A DNA stretch of 64,000 nucleotides from Pseudomonas zanjanensis. GTDB lineage: Bacteria > Pseudomonadota > Gammaproteobacteria > Pseudomonadales > Pseudomonadaceae. Shown here one piece after another: positions 35,423 to 44,820 of the stretch. The stretch lies in the NCBI RefSeq assembly GCF_014268745.2, contig NZ_JABWRB020000001.1, positions 1,736,001 through 1,800,000 of the forward strand, in the 5' to 3' direction. Within the stretch, counting starts at the first letter, position 1. Each line of letters begins with the position of its first letter. The notes beneath the pieces are model-generated. The model was not told where the DNA came from. It did not search any database and saw only the letters and a list, made by a program, of their open reading frames with translations. A program made the translations under genes and the position numbers.

Positions 35423-36895
35423 ATGTCTGCATCCAAGAGCCACCTGTTGTCTCAGGTGATCGAGTCGGAATGTGTCTTCAACGGTGACTGGGTGCCTGCC
35501 TCGGGCCCGCTGCAAACGATCATCGAACCGGCCACCGGTGAGCGGCTGATGCGCTGTGCCACGGCCGACACCGCCGACATCGCCAAGGCCAGTCGCGACG
35601 CAGCCCTCGCTCAGCCGGCATGGGCGGCCCTGGGCCCGCGGCAACGGGCGGCGATCTTCCGCAAGGCCGCCGATGTAGCCGAGCAGTCCTTCGACGAACT
35701 GGCGTTGTACGTGGCCCGGGAGACCGGCGCTGCACTGTTCAAGGGACAGCACGAGGTACGCGAAGCCATCGTGCTGTTGCACCAGGCCGCCGGCCTGTTG
35801 TCCCAGGCCCATGGGGTGGTCTTGCCCAGCGAGGCGGGGCGCCTGTCCTATGCGCGGCGCCAGCCCCACGGCGTGGTCGGGGTGATTTCGCCGTTCAACT
35901 TTCCCTTGGTGCTGTCCATGCGCTCTGTCGCGCCGGCCCTGGCGGCGGGCAACGCGGTGGTGCTCAAGCCGGATCCGCAGACACCGGTGAGTGGCGGTTT
36001 CCTCATCGCCTGCTTGTTCGAGGCAGCAGGCCTGCCCAAGGGCTTGCTGCAAGTGTTGCCCGGCGCGGCGGATGCCGGTGAGGCGCTGTGCCGCGACCCT
36101 AACGTGCGCATGATCGCCTTCACCGGTTCCACCGGCGCCGGGCGCAAGGTCGCTGAAGTGGCCGGGCGCAACCTGAAGAAGGTCGCCCTGGAGTTGGGTG
36201 GCAAGAACCCGCTGATCATTCTCGAAGACGCCGACCTCGACCTCGCGGCTCGGAACGCAGCCTGGGGCGCCTGGCTGCACCAAGGGCAGATTTGCATGGC
36301 CACCGGCTTGATCCTCGCCCATGAATCCATCGCCGCCGAGCTGACCCGCAAACTGGTGGAAAAGGCCCAGGCCATGACGACTGGCAACGCTGCCCGGGAA
36401 GAAGCCGCGATGGGGCCGCTGATCAATCAGCGGCAGTTGCAACGGGTCCACGACATCGTCAGCGACACCGTGCTTGCCGGGGCTCGGCTGGAAGCGGGCG
36501 GCGACCACGATCGGCTGTTCTACGAGGCCACTGTGCTCAGCGGCGTGAAGCCGGGCATGCGTGCTTTCGACGAAGAGATCTTCGGGCCCGTGGCCACGGT
36601 GGTCAGCTTCGCCACCGACGACGAAGCCATCGAGTTGGCCAATCGCACCGAGTACGGCTTGGCCGCAGCGATCATTTCACCGTCGGTGGGCCGGGCCATG
36701 GCCATCGGTGAGCGGTTGCAGTGCGGCATGTTGCACATCAATGACCAGACCGTCGCCGATGAGTGCGTCAACCCGTTCGGCGGACGCGGCGCCTCGGGCA
36801 ATGGCGGCAGTGTCGGCGGCCCGGCGGACTGGGACGAATACACCCAATGGCAGTGGGTCACGATCAAGGACACGGCGCCGGTCTACCCGTTCTGA
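35423..36895 (+). CDS. Aromatic aldehyde dehydrogenase (benzaldehyde/coniferyl aldehyde type)
   Basis: A 490-residue [51 protein letters not shown], the Glu in [13 protein letters not shown], catalytic Cys in [11 protein letters not shown] and the ending [12 protein letters not shown]. Sequence features (long [15 protein letters not shown] and [16 protein letters not shown] segments) are those of benzaldehyde/vanillin-type dehydrogenases. It is preceded by a sigma-54 promoter and followed after 68 nt by a CalA-like SDR, so the likely reaction is coniferyl aldehyde to ferulate. Another aromatic aldehyde substrate cannot be excluded. The proposed substrate is inferred from context. Confidence 0.82.
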   Translation: MSASKSHLLSQVIESECVFNGDWVPASGPLQTIIEPATGERLMRCATADTADIAKASRDAALAQPAWAALGPRQRAAIFRKAADVAEQSFDELALYVARETGAALFKGQHEVREAIVLLHQAAGLLSQAHGVVLPSEAGRLSYARRQPHGVVGVISPFNFPLVLSMRSVAPALAAGNAVVLKPDPQTPVSGGFLIACLFEAAGLPKGLLQVLPGAADAGEALCRDPNVRMIAFTGSTGAGRKVAEVAGRNLKKVALELGGKNPLIILEDADLDLAARNAAWGAWLHQGQICMATGLILAHESIAAELTRKLVEKAQAMTTGNAAREEAAMGPLINQRQLQRVHDIVSDTVLAGARLEAGGDHDRLFYEATVLSGVKPGMRAFDEEIFGPVATVVSFATDDEAIELANRTEYGLAAAIISPSVGRAMAIGERLQCGMLHINDQTVADECVNPFGGRGASGNGGSVGGPADWDEYTQWQWVTIKDTAPVYPF

Positions 36896-36908
36896 CCGGC
36901 CGTTTTTA

Positions 36909-36932
36909 CCGGGCCCGATGAGCTGGGCCCGG
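36909..36932 (+). promoter_or_regulatory. Hairpin between the ALDH and SDR genes
   Basis: CCGGGCCC-GATGAGCT-GGGCCCGG, a perfect 8-bp GC stem without U-run. Probably an mRNA processing or stability element inside the operon. Confidence 0.45.
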
Positions 36933-36939
36933 CGAGTAC

Positions 36940-36956
36940 ACAACAATAAGAAGAGG
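36940..36956 (+). promoter_or_regulatory. A-rich CA-type motif overlapping the SDR ribosome site
   Basis: ACAACAATAAGAAGAGG, immediately before the start at 36964. Confidence 0.5.
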
Positions 36957-36963
36957 ACTCAAC

Positions 36964-37731
36964 ATGAAACTCGACAACAAGATTGTGCTGGTGACGGGTG
37001 TCTCGTCGGGTATCGGTGCTGCCACGGCGAGCTTGCTGCGTGCCCACGGTGCCCAGGTGATCGGCGTGGATCTCAAGGCGCCGCACATGACCCTGGACGG
37101 TTTTGTACAGGGCGACTTGAGCAGCGCCGAGAACATCGACCGTTTGCTGCCACAGCTGCCCGCCCGACTCGACAGCCTGTGCAACATTGCCGGTGTGCCG
37201 GGCACCGCCAATCCGCGGCTGCTGGCGCGGGTCAACTACCTCGGGCTGCGCCACCTGAGCCGTGCGCTGCTGCCGCGCATCAATGCGGGCGGCAGCATCG
37301 TCAATATCGCCTCGATCCTTGGCGCCGAATGGCCGCTGCGCCTGGAACAGCACAAGGCGCTGGCGCGCATCGAGGATTTCGCCGCCGCGCAAGCCTGGCT
37401 GGCCGACCACCCGGTGCCGGACCAGACCTGCTACCAGTACTTCAAGGAAGCCTTGATCGTCTGGAACTACCTGCAGGCCCAGCCCTGGTTCCTCGAGCAT
37501 TCGGTGCGCATGAACAGTGTCGCCCCAGGCCCGGTGTTCACGCCCATCCTCGACGACTTCGTGAGCATGCTCGGCGAGGCGCGGACCCAGGCCGATGCCC
37601 ACCGCATGAAACGTCCCGCCTACGCCGATGAGGTGGCGGCGGTGATCGCGTTCCTGTGTGCCGACGAGTCGCGCTGGATCAACGGCGTGAACCTGCCGGT
37701 CGATGGGGGATTGGCCTCTACCTACATCTGA
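36964..37731 (+). CDS. calA: Coniferyl-alcohol dehydrogenase-like SDR (CalA type)
   Basis: A 255-residue short-chain dehydrogenase of the 3-alpha-hydroxysteroid/coniferyl alcohol group: TGVSSGIGAATASLL for NAD binding, acidic VDLK, NIAGVPGTANP, SIVNIASILGAEWPL with catalytic Ser and the Tyr-x-x-x-Lys in CYQYFKEAL. The length equals that of CalA of Pseudomonas sp. HR199, and the long loop after the Ser region is typical of that group. With the preceding aldehyde dehydrogenase it would form a two-step oxidation of a cinnamyl-type alcohol to its acid, linking to the ferulate genes further on. The substrate is inferred. Confidence 0.8.
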   Translation: MKLDNKIVLVTGVSSGIGAATASLLRAHGAQVIGVDLKAPHMTLDGFVQGDLSSAENIDRLLPQLPARLDSLCNIAGVPGTANPRLLARVNYLGLRHLSRALLPRINAGGSIVNIASILGAEWPLRLEQHKALARIEDFAAAQAWLADHPVPDQTCYQYFKEALIVWNYLQAQPWFLEHSVRMNSVAPGPVFTPILDDFVSMLGEARTQADAHRMKRPAYADEVAAVIAFLCADESRWINGVNLPVDGGLASTYI

Positions 37732-37796
37732 AATGCGCACCTGTGGAAAGCGGCGCAAGCCGCGACCTGAGCGTGTTGGCTGCCAAAGCCATGCCC

Positions 37797-37816
37797 AAAA
37801 ATAACAATAATGAGAA
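37797..37816 (+). promoter_or_regulatory. A-rich CA-type motif before the DUF1302 gene
   Basis: AAAATAACAATAATGAGAAG, ending 6 nt before the start at 37823; candidate Hfq/Crc target. Confidence 0.45.
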
Positions 37817-37822
37817 GCGTCC

Positions 37823-39472
37823 ATGGATAACGTCAAAGAGAGCTTTCGTTTCAAGCATTGCGCGCTGTTCCTGGCGTTATGCAGCACCGGTGTGATGGTC
37901 GATCGGGTCGAAGCCATGCAAATGGACCTGGGTGACTCCGACTGGAAACTGCGCTGGGACAACACCATCAAGTACAGCCAGGCCTGGCGCCTGCAAGGGC
38001 AGGACAGCCGCTTGGTCAACGCGCCGACCGCCAACGGCCTGTACCCCTCGATCCAGAGCCAGGGTGACAAGAACTTCAGTCGCGGCCTGGTCTCCAACCG
38101 CCTGGACCTGTTCTCCGAAATGGACCTCAGCCGGCAAAACTATGGCCTGCGAGTGAGCGGCGCGGCCTGGTACGACGATATCTACAACCAGGACACCGAC
38201 AGCAGCGAGCAACCGCATTTCCTCAGCGAAACCCGCGAGCTCCACGGTCGCGACGCGGAAATTCTCGATGCCTTCGTGTTCGTGCGCGGTGATCTGGGTG
38301 AAGACTCCCAGGGCGTGGCGCGCCTGGGCCGCCATAGCCTGATCTACGGCGAAAGCCTGTTCTACGGTGGCAACGGCATCGCCAATGCCCAGGGGCCGAC
38401 CGACGTCGTCAAGTTGCTCAGCGTGCCGGGTACGCAGTTCAAGGAGATCCTGCGCCCGGTCAATCAGATCTCCGGGCAGTTGCAGATCAACCCGCAATTG
38501 TCCGTGGGCGCTTACTATCAGTTTGAGTGGGAGCGTTCCAACCTGCCCGGCGCCGGCAGCTACCTGAGCGACGTCGATGCCATCGGCTACGGCAGCGGTC
38601 CGCTGCGCGAAGTCTTTGGCAATGACACGGTGAATGGCGGCGACCTGAAACCGCGCAATTCAGGGCAGGGCGGCATGCAGATTCGCTTCAAGCCGAGCGG
38701 CACTGAGCTGGAGCTGGGTTTCTACGCGGCCCAGTATCACGATAAAGCGCCGATCGGGTTGTATGCCTACCTGGACGGTCCGGCGGCAGCGGCCACTGGC
38801 TTGCCGATCCTGGGTTCCTATCGTCAGGTCTACGCCGAAGACATCAAGACGGCCGGCGTCAGCTTCTCCACCGCCTATGGCCCGTTCAACTTTGCCGGTG
38901 AAACGTCGTTGCGCTGGAACGCGCCGCTGGTGAGCAACCTGCAAGTGGTGGCCCCCGGCGTGGAGGCCGATGGTGGCGACAATGAGTTGTTTGCCAGGGG
39001 CAAGACCGCCCACGCCAACCTGTCGGCGATTTACCTGTTATCGCCCACCGCGTTCTGGGACGGCGGTTCGGCCCTGGCCGAACTGGCTTGGAACCGCACC
39101 TTGAGCGTGACCAAGAACGCGGCCGCCCTGGATTCCAACACCACCCGCGATGCCACGGCGCTGCGCGTGCTGCTGGAGCCCGCGTACTTCCAGATTATCG
39201 ATGGGATCGACCTGACGGTGCCGATCGGCATGGGGATCGTGCTCGATGGGCGCTCATCGGCCGTCAACAAATCCGGCTTCGGCAACACCCATTCCGGTGA
39301 CTGGAGTGTCGGGCTCAAAGCCACCTACCTCCAACGCTGGGACGTCGGCCTCAATTACGTGAACTTCTTCGGCGCCCCGAAAGCCGGGCTGCGCGAGGAC
39401 GGCAATTTCAGTTACGGACAGTCGTTGGCCGACCGCGACTTCGTCTCGCTCTACGTGAAAACCTCATTCTAA
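37823..39472 (+). CDS. DUF1302 outer-membrane porin-like protein
   Basis: A 549-residue protein with an N-terminal leader (hydrophobic CALFLALCSTGVMV, cleavage near VEA) and a body of alternating amphipathic beta-strands ending in aromatic SLYVKTSF, a typical outer-membrane C-terminus. DUF1302 family: MDLGDSDWKLRWDNTIKYS, then VSNRLDLFSEMDLSRQNYGLRVSG. It starts a four-gene block with DUF1329, YCF48-like and MMPL genes in one direction. Such blocks accompany steroid, cinnamyl alcohol and other hydrophobic-substrate degradation genes. Uptake of the substrate across the outer membrane is the favoured guess. Confidence 0.85.
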   Translation: MDNVKESFRFKHCALFLALCSTGVMVDRVEAMQMDLGDSDWKLRWDNTIKYSQAWRLQGQDSRLVNAPTANGLYPSIQSQGDKNFSRGLVSNRLDLFSEMDLSRQNYGLRVSGAAWYDDIYNQDTDSSEQPHFLSETRELHGRDAEILDAFVFVRGDLGEDSQGVARLGRHSLIYGESLFYGGNGIANAQGPTDVVKLLSVPGTQFKEILRPVNQISGQLQINPQLSVGAYYQFEWERSNLPGAGSYLSDVDAIGYGSGPLREVFGNDTVNGGDLKPRNSGQGGMQIRFKPSGTELELGFYAAQYHDKAPIGLYAYLDGPAAAATGLPILGSYRQVYAEDIKTAGVSFSTAYGPFNFAGETSLRWNAPLVSNLQVVAPGVEADGGDNELFARGKTAHANLSAIYLLSPTAFWDGGSALAELAWNRTLSVTKNAAALDSNTTRDATALRVLLEPAYFQIIDGIDLTVPIGMGIVLDGRSSAVNKSGFGNTHSGDWSVGLKATYLQRWDVGLNYVNFFGAPKAGLREDGNFSYGQSLADRDFVSLYVKTSF

Positions 39473-39487
39473 TAAGGTGGATTCGCC

Positions 39488-40849
39488 ATGCAGAACACAG
39501 CTTTCCTGAACACCTGCGTCCTGACCCTGGCCCTCGCCGGCATGGGGCTGGCGCAGGCGGCGGTATCGCCTGAACAGGCCGCCCGTTTGAAAACCGATCT
39601 GACCCCCCTGGGCGGCGAGCGTGCCGGCAACGCCGATGGCAGCATCCCGGCATGGCAGGGCGGGTACACCCAGGTCACGCCCGGCTATAAACCGGGCGAC
39701 AAGCGCGCCGATCCGTTCGCCAGCGAGAAACCGCTGTATTCGATCAAGGCCGCGAACATGGAGCAGTACGCCGGCGAATTGGCCGAAGGCACCAAGTTGC
39801 TGCTGAAAAAGTACCCGGACTACCGCCTGGACGTGTACCCGACCCATCGCTCGGCCGCCGCGCCGCAATGGGTCTATGACAACACCAGCAAGAACGCCAC
39901 CCGCGCCACGCTGGACGTGGACAGCGAGAAGGTCTCCAGTGCGTACGGCGGCATCCCGTTCCCGATCCCGGAAAACGGTGCGCAGGTGCTGTGGAATTAT
40001 CGGTTGTCCTGGCAGGGCGGTGACACCATCAGCTCGCCATTCGATACCTGGCTGATGACTGCCGGTGGCAAGAAAGTCCAGGCGACCCGGGCCCAATACA
40101 CCTACCAGTTTCCCTACTACGTCGAAGGCGGCAGCCTGGAAAACTATTCGGGCAAGTACCTGCTGGGCAAGCTGTTCACCGAGTTGCCGTCATCCAAGGC
40201 CGGCGAAGGCCTGATGACCCATTGGGACCTGGACCCGGCCAATCGGGCGGCCTGGCAGTACCTGGTCGGTCAGCGCCGGGTTCGTCGGGCGCCGAACATT
40301 GCCTATGACACGCCGGACTTCGTGACCTCCGGCGTCGGCTTGTTCGACGAAGCATTCATGCTGTTCGGGCCGACCGATCGTTATGACCTCAAGCTGGTGG
40401 GCAAGAAAGAGCTGATCGTCGCCTACAACAATAACCGCGCCGCGCTGGCCAAGAGCGACGACCTGGTCAAGGCGAACTTCCTCAACCCCGATCTGGTGCG
40501 TTGGGAGAAACATCGGGTCTGGGTGGTCGAGGCCACGCTCAAATCCGGCAAGCGCCATGTCGTGCCACGTCGCACTTACTACGTCGATGAGGATTCCTGG
40601 CAGATCCTGATGGCCGACGGATATGACGCCCAGGGCAAACTCGGCAGGCAGATGTATTCGCTGACGCTGCTGGCACCGGACCTGCCGGCCCTGACCGCAC
40701 AGGTCATGTGGGGCAGCTACAACCTCGACACGGGGGCCTACTTCCTCAACTCATCGAGCAACGACCTGACGGTTCAGTACCAGAAAGTCGCGAAGCCTTC
40801 GGCGTCCTATTTCACCCCGGATGCCATGGCCAACGAAAACATGCGTTGA
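39488..40849 (+). CDS. DUF1329 periplasmic/outer-membrane protein (LolA-LolB-like fold family)
   Basis: A 453-residue protein with signal peptide ending at GLAQA. Family features are LTPLGGERAGNADGSIPAWQGG at the start (a segment seen in nearly all DUF1329 proteins) and VPRRTYYVDEDSWQILMADGYDAQG in the C-terminal third. It begins 16 nt after the DUF1302 stop with AAGGTGG as ribosome site. Members are often described as lipoprotein-sorting-like because of a LolA/LolB-type fold with a hydrophobic cavity; carrying a lipophilic ligand between membranes would fit. No experimental role is known to me. Confidence 0.86.
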   Translation: MQNTAFLNTCVLTLALAGMGLAQAAVSPEQAARLKTDLTPLGGERAGNADGSIPAWQGGYTQVTPGYKPGDKRADPFASEKPLYSIKAANMEQYAGELAEGTKLLLKKYPDYRLDVYPTHRSAAAPQWVYDNTSKNATRATLDVDSEKVSSAYGGIPFPIPENGAQVLWNYRLSWQGGDTISSPFDTWLMTAGGKKVQATRAQYTYQFPYYVEGGSLENYSGKYLLGKLFTELPSSKAGEGLMTHWDLDPANRAAWQYLVGQRRVRRAPNIAYDTPDFVTSGVGLFDEAFMLFGPTDRYDLKLVGKKELIVAYNNNRAALAKSDDLVKANFLNPDLVRWEKHRVWVVEATLKSGKRHVVPRRTYYVDEDSWQILMADGYDAQGKLGRQMYSLTLLAPDLPALTAQVMWGSYNLDTGAYFLNSSSNDLTVQYQKVAKPSASYFTPDAMANENMR

Positions 40850-40918
40850 ACCGGTGGCGGCCGTGGCGAGGAGGGGGTTCGTCGCGGTCGCTTACGATTT
40901 ACCAGGCGGAATGACGAT

Positions 40919-42022
40919 ATGAACGTTGAAAAAATCTTTGCGCGCCGCGGTCCGTTATGGGGGGCTTGCGCCTTGCTCGGATGCCTGTTGGCGAGCGTGC
41001 CCTGGGTCGCACAGGCCACGACCCTGGCGGTGCTGCAGCAACCGGCACTGCCGACGGCCAAGGCGCCGCGCGCGGTCTTGCTCGGGCTGGGCCGGGCCGG
41101 CGAACGCCTGGTGGCGGTGGGCGAGCGCGGGATCGTGCTGCTTTCCGATGACGCAGGCGTGACGTGGCGCCAGGCCAAGGTGCCGGTCAGCGTCAGCCTG
41201 ACGGCGGTGCAATTCGTCGATGCCGAGCAGGGCTGGGCGGTCGGTCATCTGGGCGTGGTGCTGCACACCCAGGACGGCGGCGAAACCTGGCAAAAACAAC
41301 TCGACGGCGAGCGTGCCATCGCCCTGGCGGTGCAAGTCGCTGAGCGCGATGCCAACCAACCTGACGGTGCCAGCCACTTGGCGCAGGCACGGCACATGCT
41401 CGATGACGGGCCGGACAAGCCGTTTCTTGACCTGTATTTCAGCGACCGTCTGCACGGCTACGTCGTGGGCGCCTACAACCAGATCTACCGCACCGACGAT
41501 GGCGGGCGAAGCTGGCAGCCGTGGATGCAGCATGTGGACAATCCCCAGGGCTTGAACCTGTATGGCATCCGCGCCTTGGGCAAGGATTTGCTGCTGGTGG
41601 GGGAGCGCGGCCTGTTGTTGCGTTCAACCGATACCGGGCAGTCATTCCAGGCCTTGAAGTCGCCTTATGAAGGCAGCTTTTTCGGCCTGCTCGGCACCCG
41701 CGATGGGGCCCTGATTGTCTATGGCTTGCGCGGCAACGCCTGGTGGTCCGATGACCGTGGCGGCAGTTGGCGACGTCTGGAAACCGGCATCGAATCAACC
41801 TTGGCAAGCGCCCTCGAACTGCGCGACGGCGGCCTGCTGTTGGCCAGCCAGAGTGGCGAGCTTCTCTTCAGTCATGACCAGGGACGCAGCTTCGACAAAC
41901 GTCAGAGTCGCAGTGGCGGGACCGTCGCTGCCGTGCAACAGGCGGTCGATGGCAGCCTGGCCTGCGTCGGCTTGAGCGGCGTGGCCGCTGACCAGGATCC
42001 GCGCGCCTCGGGTAAACCTTGA
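40919..42022 (+). CDS. YCF48-like beta-propeller protein (photosystem II stability factor-like)
   Basis: A 367-residue exported protein (signal peptide to about VAQA) with repeated BNR/Asp-box-type blades: GERGIVLLSDDAGVTWRQ, GHLGVVLHTQDGGETWQK, YNQIYRTDDGGRSWQ, GERGLLLRSTDTGQSFQ and SDDRGGSWRR. Despite the name the protein has nothing to do with photosynthesis here; YCF48 domains bind and help assemble membrane proteins. The regular partnership with a downstream MMPL transporter suggests it is the periplasmic accessory of that pump. Confidence 0.85.
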   Translation: MNVEKIFARRGPLWGACALLGCLLASVPWVAQATTLAVLQQPALPTAKAPRAVLLGLGRAGERLVAVGERGIVLLSDDAGVTWRQAKVPVSVSLTAVQFVDAEQGWAVGHLGVVLHTQDGGETWQKQLDGERAIALAVQVAERDANQPDGASHLAQARHMLDDGPDKPFLDLYFSDRLHGYVVGAYNQIYRTDDGGRSWQPWMQHVDNPQGLNLYGIRALGKDLLLVGERGLLLRSTDTGQSFQALKSPYEGSFFGLLGTRDGALIVYGLRGNAWWSDDRGGSWRRLETGIESTLASALELRDGGLLLASQSGELLFSHDQGRSFDKRQSRSGGTVAAVQQAVDGSLACVGLSGVAADQDPRASGKP

Positions 42023-42074
42023 AACTTCACGGTGTAGCGCTATCGGGCCACGGCTCGTGCAACAGGAGTCAAAC

Positions 42075-44495
42075 TTGAAAGACGACAGAACCCAAACCGT
42101 GATCGGCCGCCAGGAAGACTTCGACCGGGCGTCGGGCAACTTCGCCGAGCGGGCGATCTTCAACCATCGTCCGCTGGTGATCCTGCTGTGCCTGCTGGTG
42201 ACCTTGGTGCTTGGTTGGCAAGCCACCCGCATCGGCATCAATGCCAGCTACGAGAAGACCATTCCCACCGGGCATCCCTATGTCGCCAATTTCCTCGAGA
42301 ACCGCAACGAGTTGAGCGGCCTGGGCAACTCGCTGCGCATTGCCGTGGAGGTCAAGCAGGGGAGTATTTTCACCAAGGATTACCTCGACACCCTGGCCAA
42401 GCTCAACGACGAGCTTTACCTGTTGCCGGGCGTCGACCGTCCCTACATGAAGTCGCTATGGACCCCGACCACGCGCTGGACCGCCGTGACCGAAGAAGGT
42501 CTGGACGGCGGCACGGTGATCCCCGACGACTACGACGGGTCGGCCGTCAGCATCGAGCAGGTGCGGACCAACGTGGGCCGTTCCGGGGAAGTCGGTCAAT
42601 TGGTCGCGGGCAACTTCAAGTCCAGCGTGATCTTCGTGCCGTTGCTGGAAATCAATCCGCAGACGGGCAAGGCGCTGGATTACGGAGAATTCTCCCGGCA
42701 ACTGGAGGCGCTACGGGACAAGTACCAGACTGACGACCTGCGGATTCACATCACTGGCTTTACCAAAATCGTCGGCGACTTGATCGAAGGGATGACCCAA
42801 GTCCTGCTGTTCTTCGTGGTAGCGGTCCTGGTGACGGTGCTGGTGCTGTTCGGCTACACCCGTTGCGCGCGCAGCACCCTGGTGGTGGTGACGTGCTCAC
42901 TGGCCGCGGTGCTTTGGCAACTGGGGCTGCTTGCCTTGCTCGGTTATGAGCTGGACCCGTACTCGGCACTGGTGCCGTTCCTGGTCTTCGCCATTGGCAT
43001 GAGCCATGGCGCGCAGAAGATGAACGGCATCATGCAGGACATCGGCCGTGGCACTCACCGGGTGGTCGCCGCGCGTTATACCTTCCGCCGGTTGTTCGCT
43101 GCCGGCATCACCGCGTTGCTCTGTGATGCGGTCGGTTTTGCGGTGTTGCTGCTGATCAACATCCGAGTGATCCAGGACCTGGCGATCACCGCCAGCCTCG
43201 GCGTGGCGGTGCTGATTTTCACCAACCTGATTCTGCTGCCGATCCTGCTCAGCTACATCGGCGTCAGCCCGGCGGCGGCGCAACGCAGCCTGAGTGCGCA
43301 AACCCATGAGCAACAGGCGCAGATCAAGCATCCGCTGTGGCGCGTGCTCGATCTGTTCACCCAACGGCGCTGGGCCATTGGCGCCATGCTGGTTGGCTTG
43401 CTGTTGGCCGCGTTTGGTTTTGCCGTGAGCCTGCACCTGAAAATCGGCGACCTGGACCCCGGCGCTCCGGAGCTGCGGGCCGACTCGCGCTACAACCGCG
43501 ATGCGCTGTTCATGACGCAAAACTACGCGGCCAGCTCGGACATCTTCGTGGTCATGATCAAGACCCCGGAGGATCAGTGCACCCGTTACGCCAGCCTGTC
43601 CGCGGTAGACGCGCTGGCCTGGCAACTGGAGCAATTGCCCGGTGTGGAGTCGACCACCTCGATGGCGGCACTGAGCAAGATCGCCACGGCCGGTTATAAC
43701 GAAGGCAACTTCAAATGGTATGAACTGATCCCCAACGACGGCGCGCTGGGGGCCGTGCAAACCCGTGCACCGCGGGAGTTGTTCAACCAGGGGTGTTCGA
43801 TGCTGTCGTTGTATGTCTACCTGGCCGACCACAAGGCAGACACCTTGAACCGGGTGGTGGAGGCCAGTGAGCAATTCATTGCCGGACATCAGATGCCGGA
43901 GGTCAAGTTCATGCTGGCGGCCGGCAGCGCGGGCATCGAAGCGGCGACCAATATCGTGGTGAAGAAGTCCATGCGCGAGATGCTGTTCTGGGTCTACGGT
44001 GCGGTCAGCCTGCTGTGTTTGCTGACCTTCCGCAGCTGGCGGGCGACCCTGTGCGCGATGCTGCCGCTGATGCTCACCTCGATCCTGTGCGAGGCGCTGA
44101 TGGTGGGGCTGGGCATGGGGGTGAAAGTCGCGACACTGCCGGTCATTGCCTTGGGCGTGGGCATTGGCGTCGATTATGCGCTCTATGTGTTGAGCGTGAT
44201 CCTGGCGCGGATGCGTGCTGGCGACACCTTGGCCCAGGCGTATTACCAGGCGCTGCTGTTTACCGGCAAGGTGGTGTTGCTGACGGGCATGACATTGGCG
44301 GTGGCGGTGTCGACCTGGGCGTTTTCACCGATCAAGTTTCAGGCTGACATGGGGGTGTTGCTGGCCTTTATGTTCCTGGTGAACATGCTTGGGGCCTTGA
44401 TTCTGCTGCCGGCCTTGGCTTGGTTGCTGTTGCCGCAGAGGGTGTTTGTAAAAAAGCCTGTGCTTAGTCGGCGGGAGCGGTGGGTTAGGGGGTGA
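42075..44495 (+). CDS. MMPL/RND-family transporter
   Basis: An 806-residue inner-membrane transporter with the RND layout: one helix (LVILLCLLVTLVLGW), a ~200-residue periplasmic loop, five more helices with a FAIGMSHGAQKMNG motif, then the second half with another loop and LPVIALGVGIGVDYALYVLSVIL. It belongs to the MMPL/'efflux RND, hydrophobe' group without the usual membrane-fusion and TolC genes. I chose a TTG start at 42075 because AGGAG lies 6 nt before it; a GTG at 42057 would overlap this ribosome site. It closes the DUF1302-DUF1329-YCF48-MMPL block, and the transport direction is uncertain. Confidence 0.87.
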   Translation: MKDDRTQTVIGRQEDFDRASGNFAERAIFNHRPLVILLCLLVTLVLGWQATRIGINASYEKTIPTGHPYVANFLENRNELSGLGNSLRIAVEVKQGSIFTKDYLDTLAKLNDELYLLPGVDRPYMKSLWTPTTRWTAVTEEGLDGGTVIPDDYDGSAVSIEQVRTNVGRSGEVGQLVAGNFKSSVIFVPLLEINPQTGKALDYGEFSRQLEALRDKYQTDDLRIHITGFTKIVGDLIEGMTQVLLFFVVAVLVTVLVLFGYTRCARSTLVVVTCSLAAVLWQLGLLALLGYELDPYSALVPFLVFAIGMSHGAQKMNGIMQDIGRGTHRVVAARYTFRRLFAAGITALLCDAVGFAVLLLINIRVIQDLAITASLGVAVLIFTNLILLPILLSYIGVSPAAAQRSLSAQTHEQQAQIKHPLWRVLDLFTQRRWAIGAMLVGLLLAAFGFAVSLHLKIGDLDPGAPELRADSRYNRDALFMTQNYAASSDIFVVMIKTPEDQCTRYASLSAVDALAWQLEQLPGVESTTSMAALSKIATAGYNEGNFKWYELIPNDGALGAVQTRAPRELFNQGCSMLSLYVYLADHKADTLNRVVEASEQFIAGHQMPEVKFMLAAGSAGIEAATNIVVKKSMREMLFWVYGAVSLLCLLTFRSWRATLCAMLPLMLTSILCEALMVGLGMGVKVATLPVIALGVGIGVDYALYVLSVILARMRAGDTLAQAYYQALLFTGKVVLLTGMTLAVAVSTWAFSPIKFQADMGVLLAFMFLVNMLGALILLPALAWLLLPQRVFVKKPVLSRRERWVRG

Positions 44496-44513
44496 CGGTT
44501 TTCTGGAAGGGTT

Positions 44514-44601
44514 GTGGGAGCGGGCTTGCTCGCGAAGGGGCTGGCACATCCAATATCTTCATTGACCGAGCCACCGCTATCGCGAGCAAGCTCGCTCCCA
44601 C
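44514..44601. repeat. Family A REP inverted repeat
   Basis: First of two REP doublets filling the 325-base gap between the MMPL gene and the convergent MFS gene. Confidence 0.85.
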
Positions 44602-44646
44602 ACTGGATTTCCGGTAGGCACAAAACCCAGGTGCACCGAGCCCCCT

Positions 44647-44735
44647 GTGGGAGCGAGCTTGCTCGCGAAGAGGCCGGCACAGCCAACATCTTCATTGACT
44701 GAGCCACCGCCATCGCGAGCAAGCTTTGCTCCCAC
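44647..44735. repeat. Family A REP inverted repeat
   Basis: Second doublet; right arm has a one-base insertion (AAGCTTTGCTCCCAC). A short CCGCC-GTCAG-GGCGG hairpin at 44762-44776 follows; nothing else was recognised in the gap. Confidence 0.82.
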
Positions 44736-44820
44736 AGATCTGGTATCTGATGGGGGACGACCCGCCGTCAGGGCGGAACCATAAGCGGCCGCTACCGCAG
44801 CAACGGATATTCACACCCAG

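Noticed and set aside
33365..36508. A very long minus-strand open frame of 1047 codons
   Set aside because: Only the part from 35137 down encodes the sigma-54 activator. The upstream 457 codons are antisense to the aldehyde dehydrogenase gene and show no protein features, a common effect of high GC codon use.
40919..42022. A photosynthesis-related function for the YCF48-like gene
   Set aside because: The name comes from a homologous fold; no photosystem gene exists in this context and the partnership is with an MMPL transporter.
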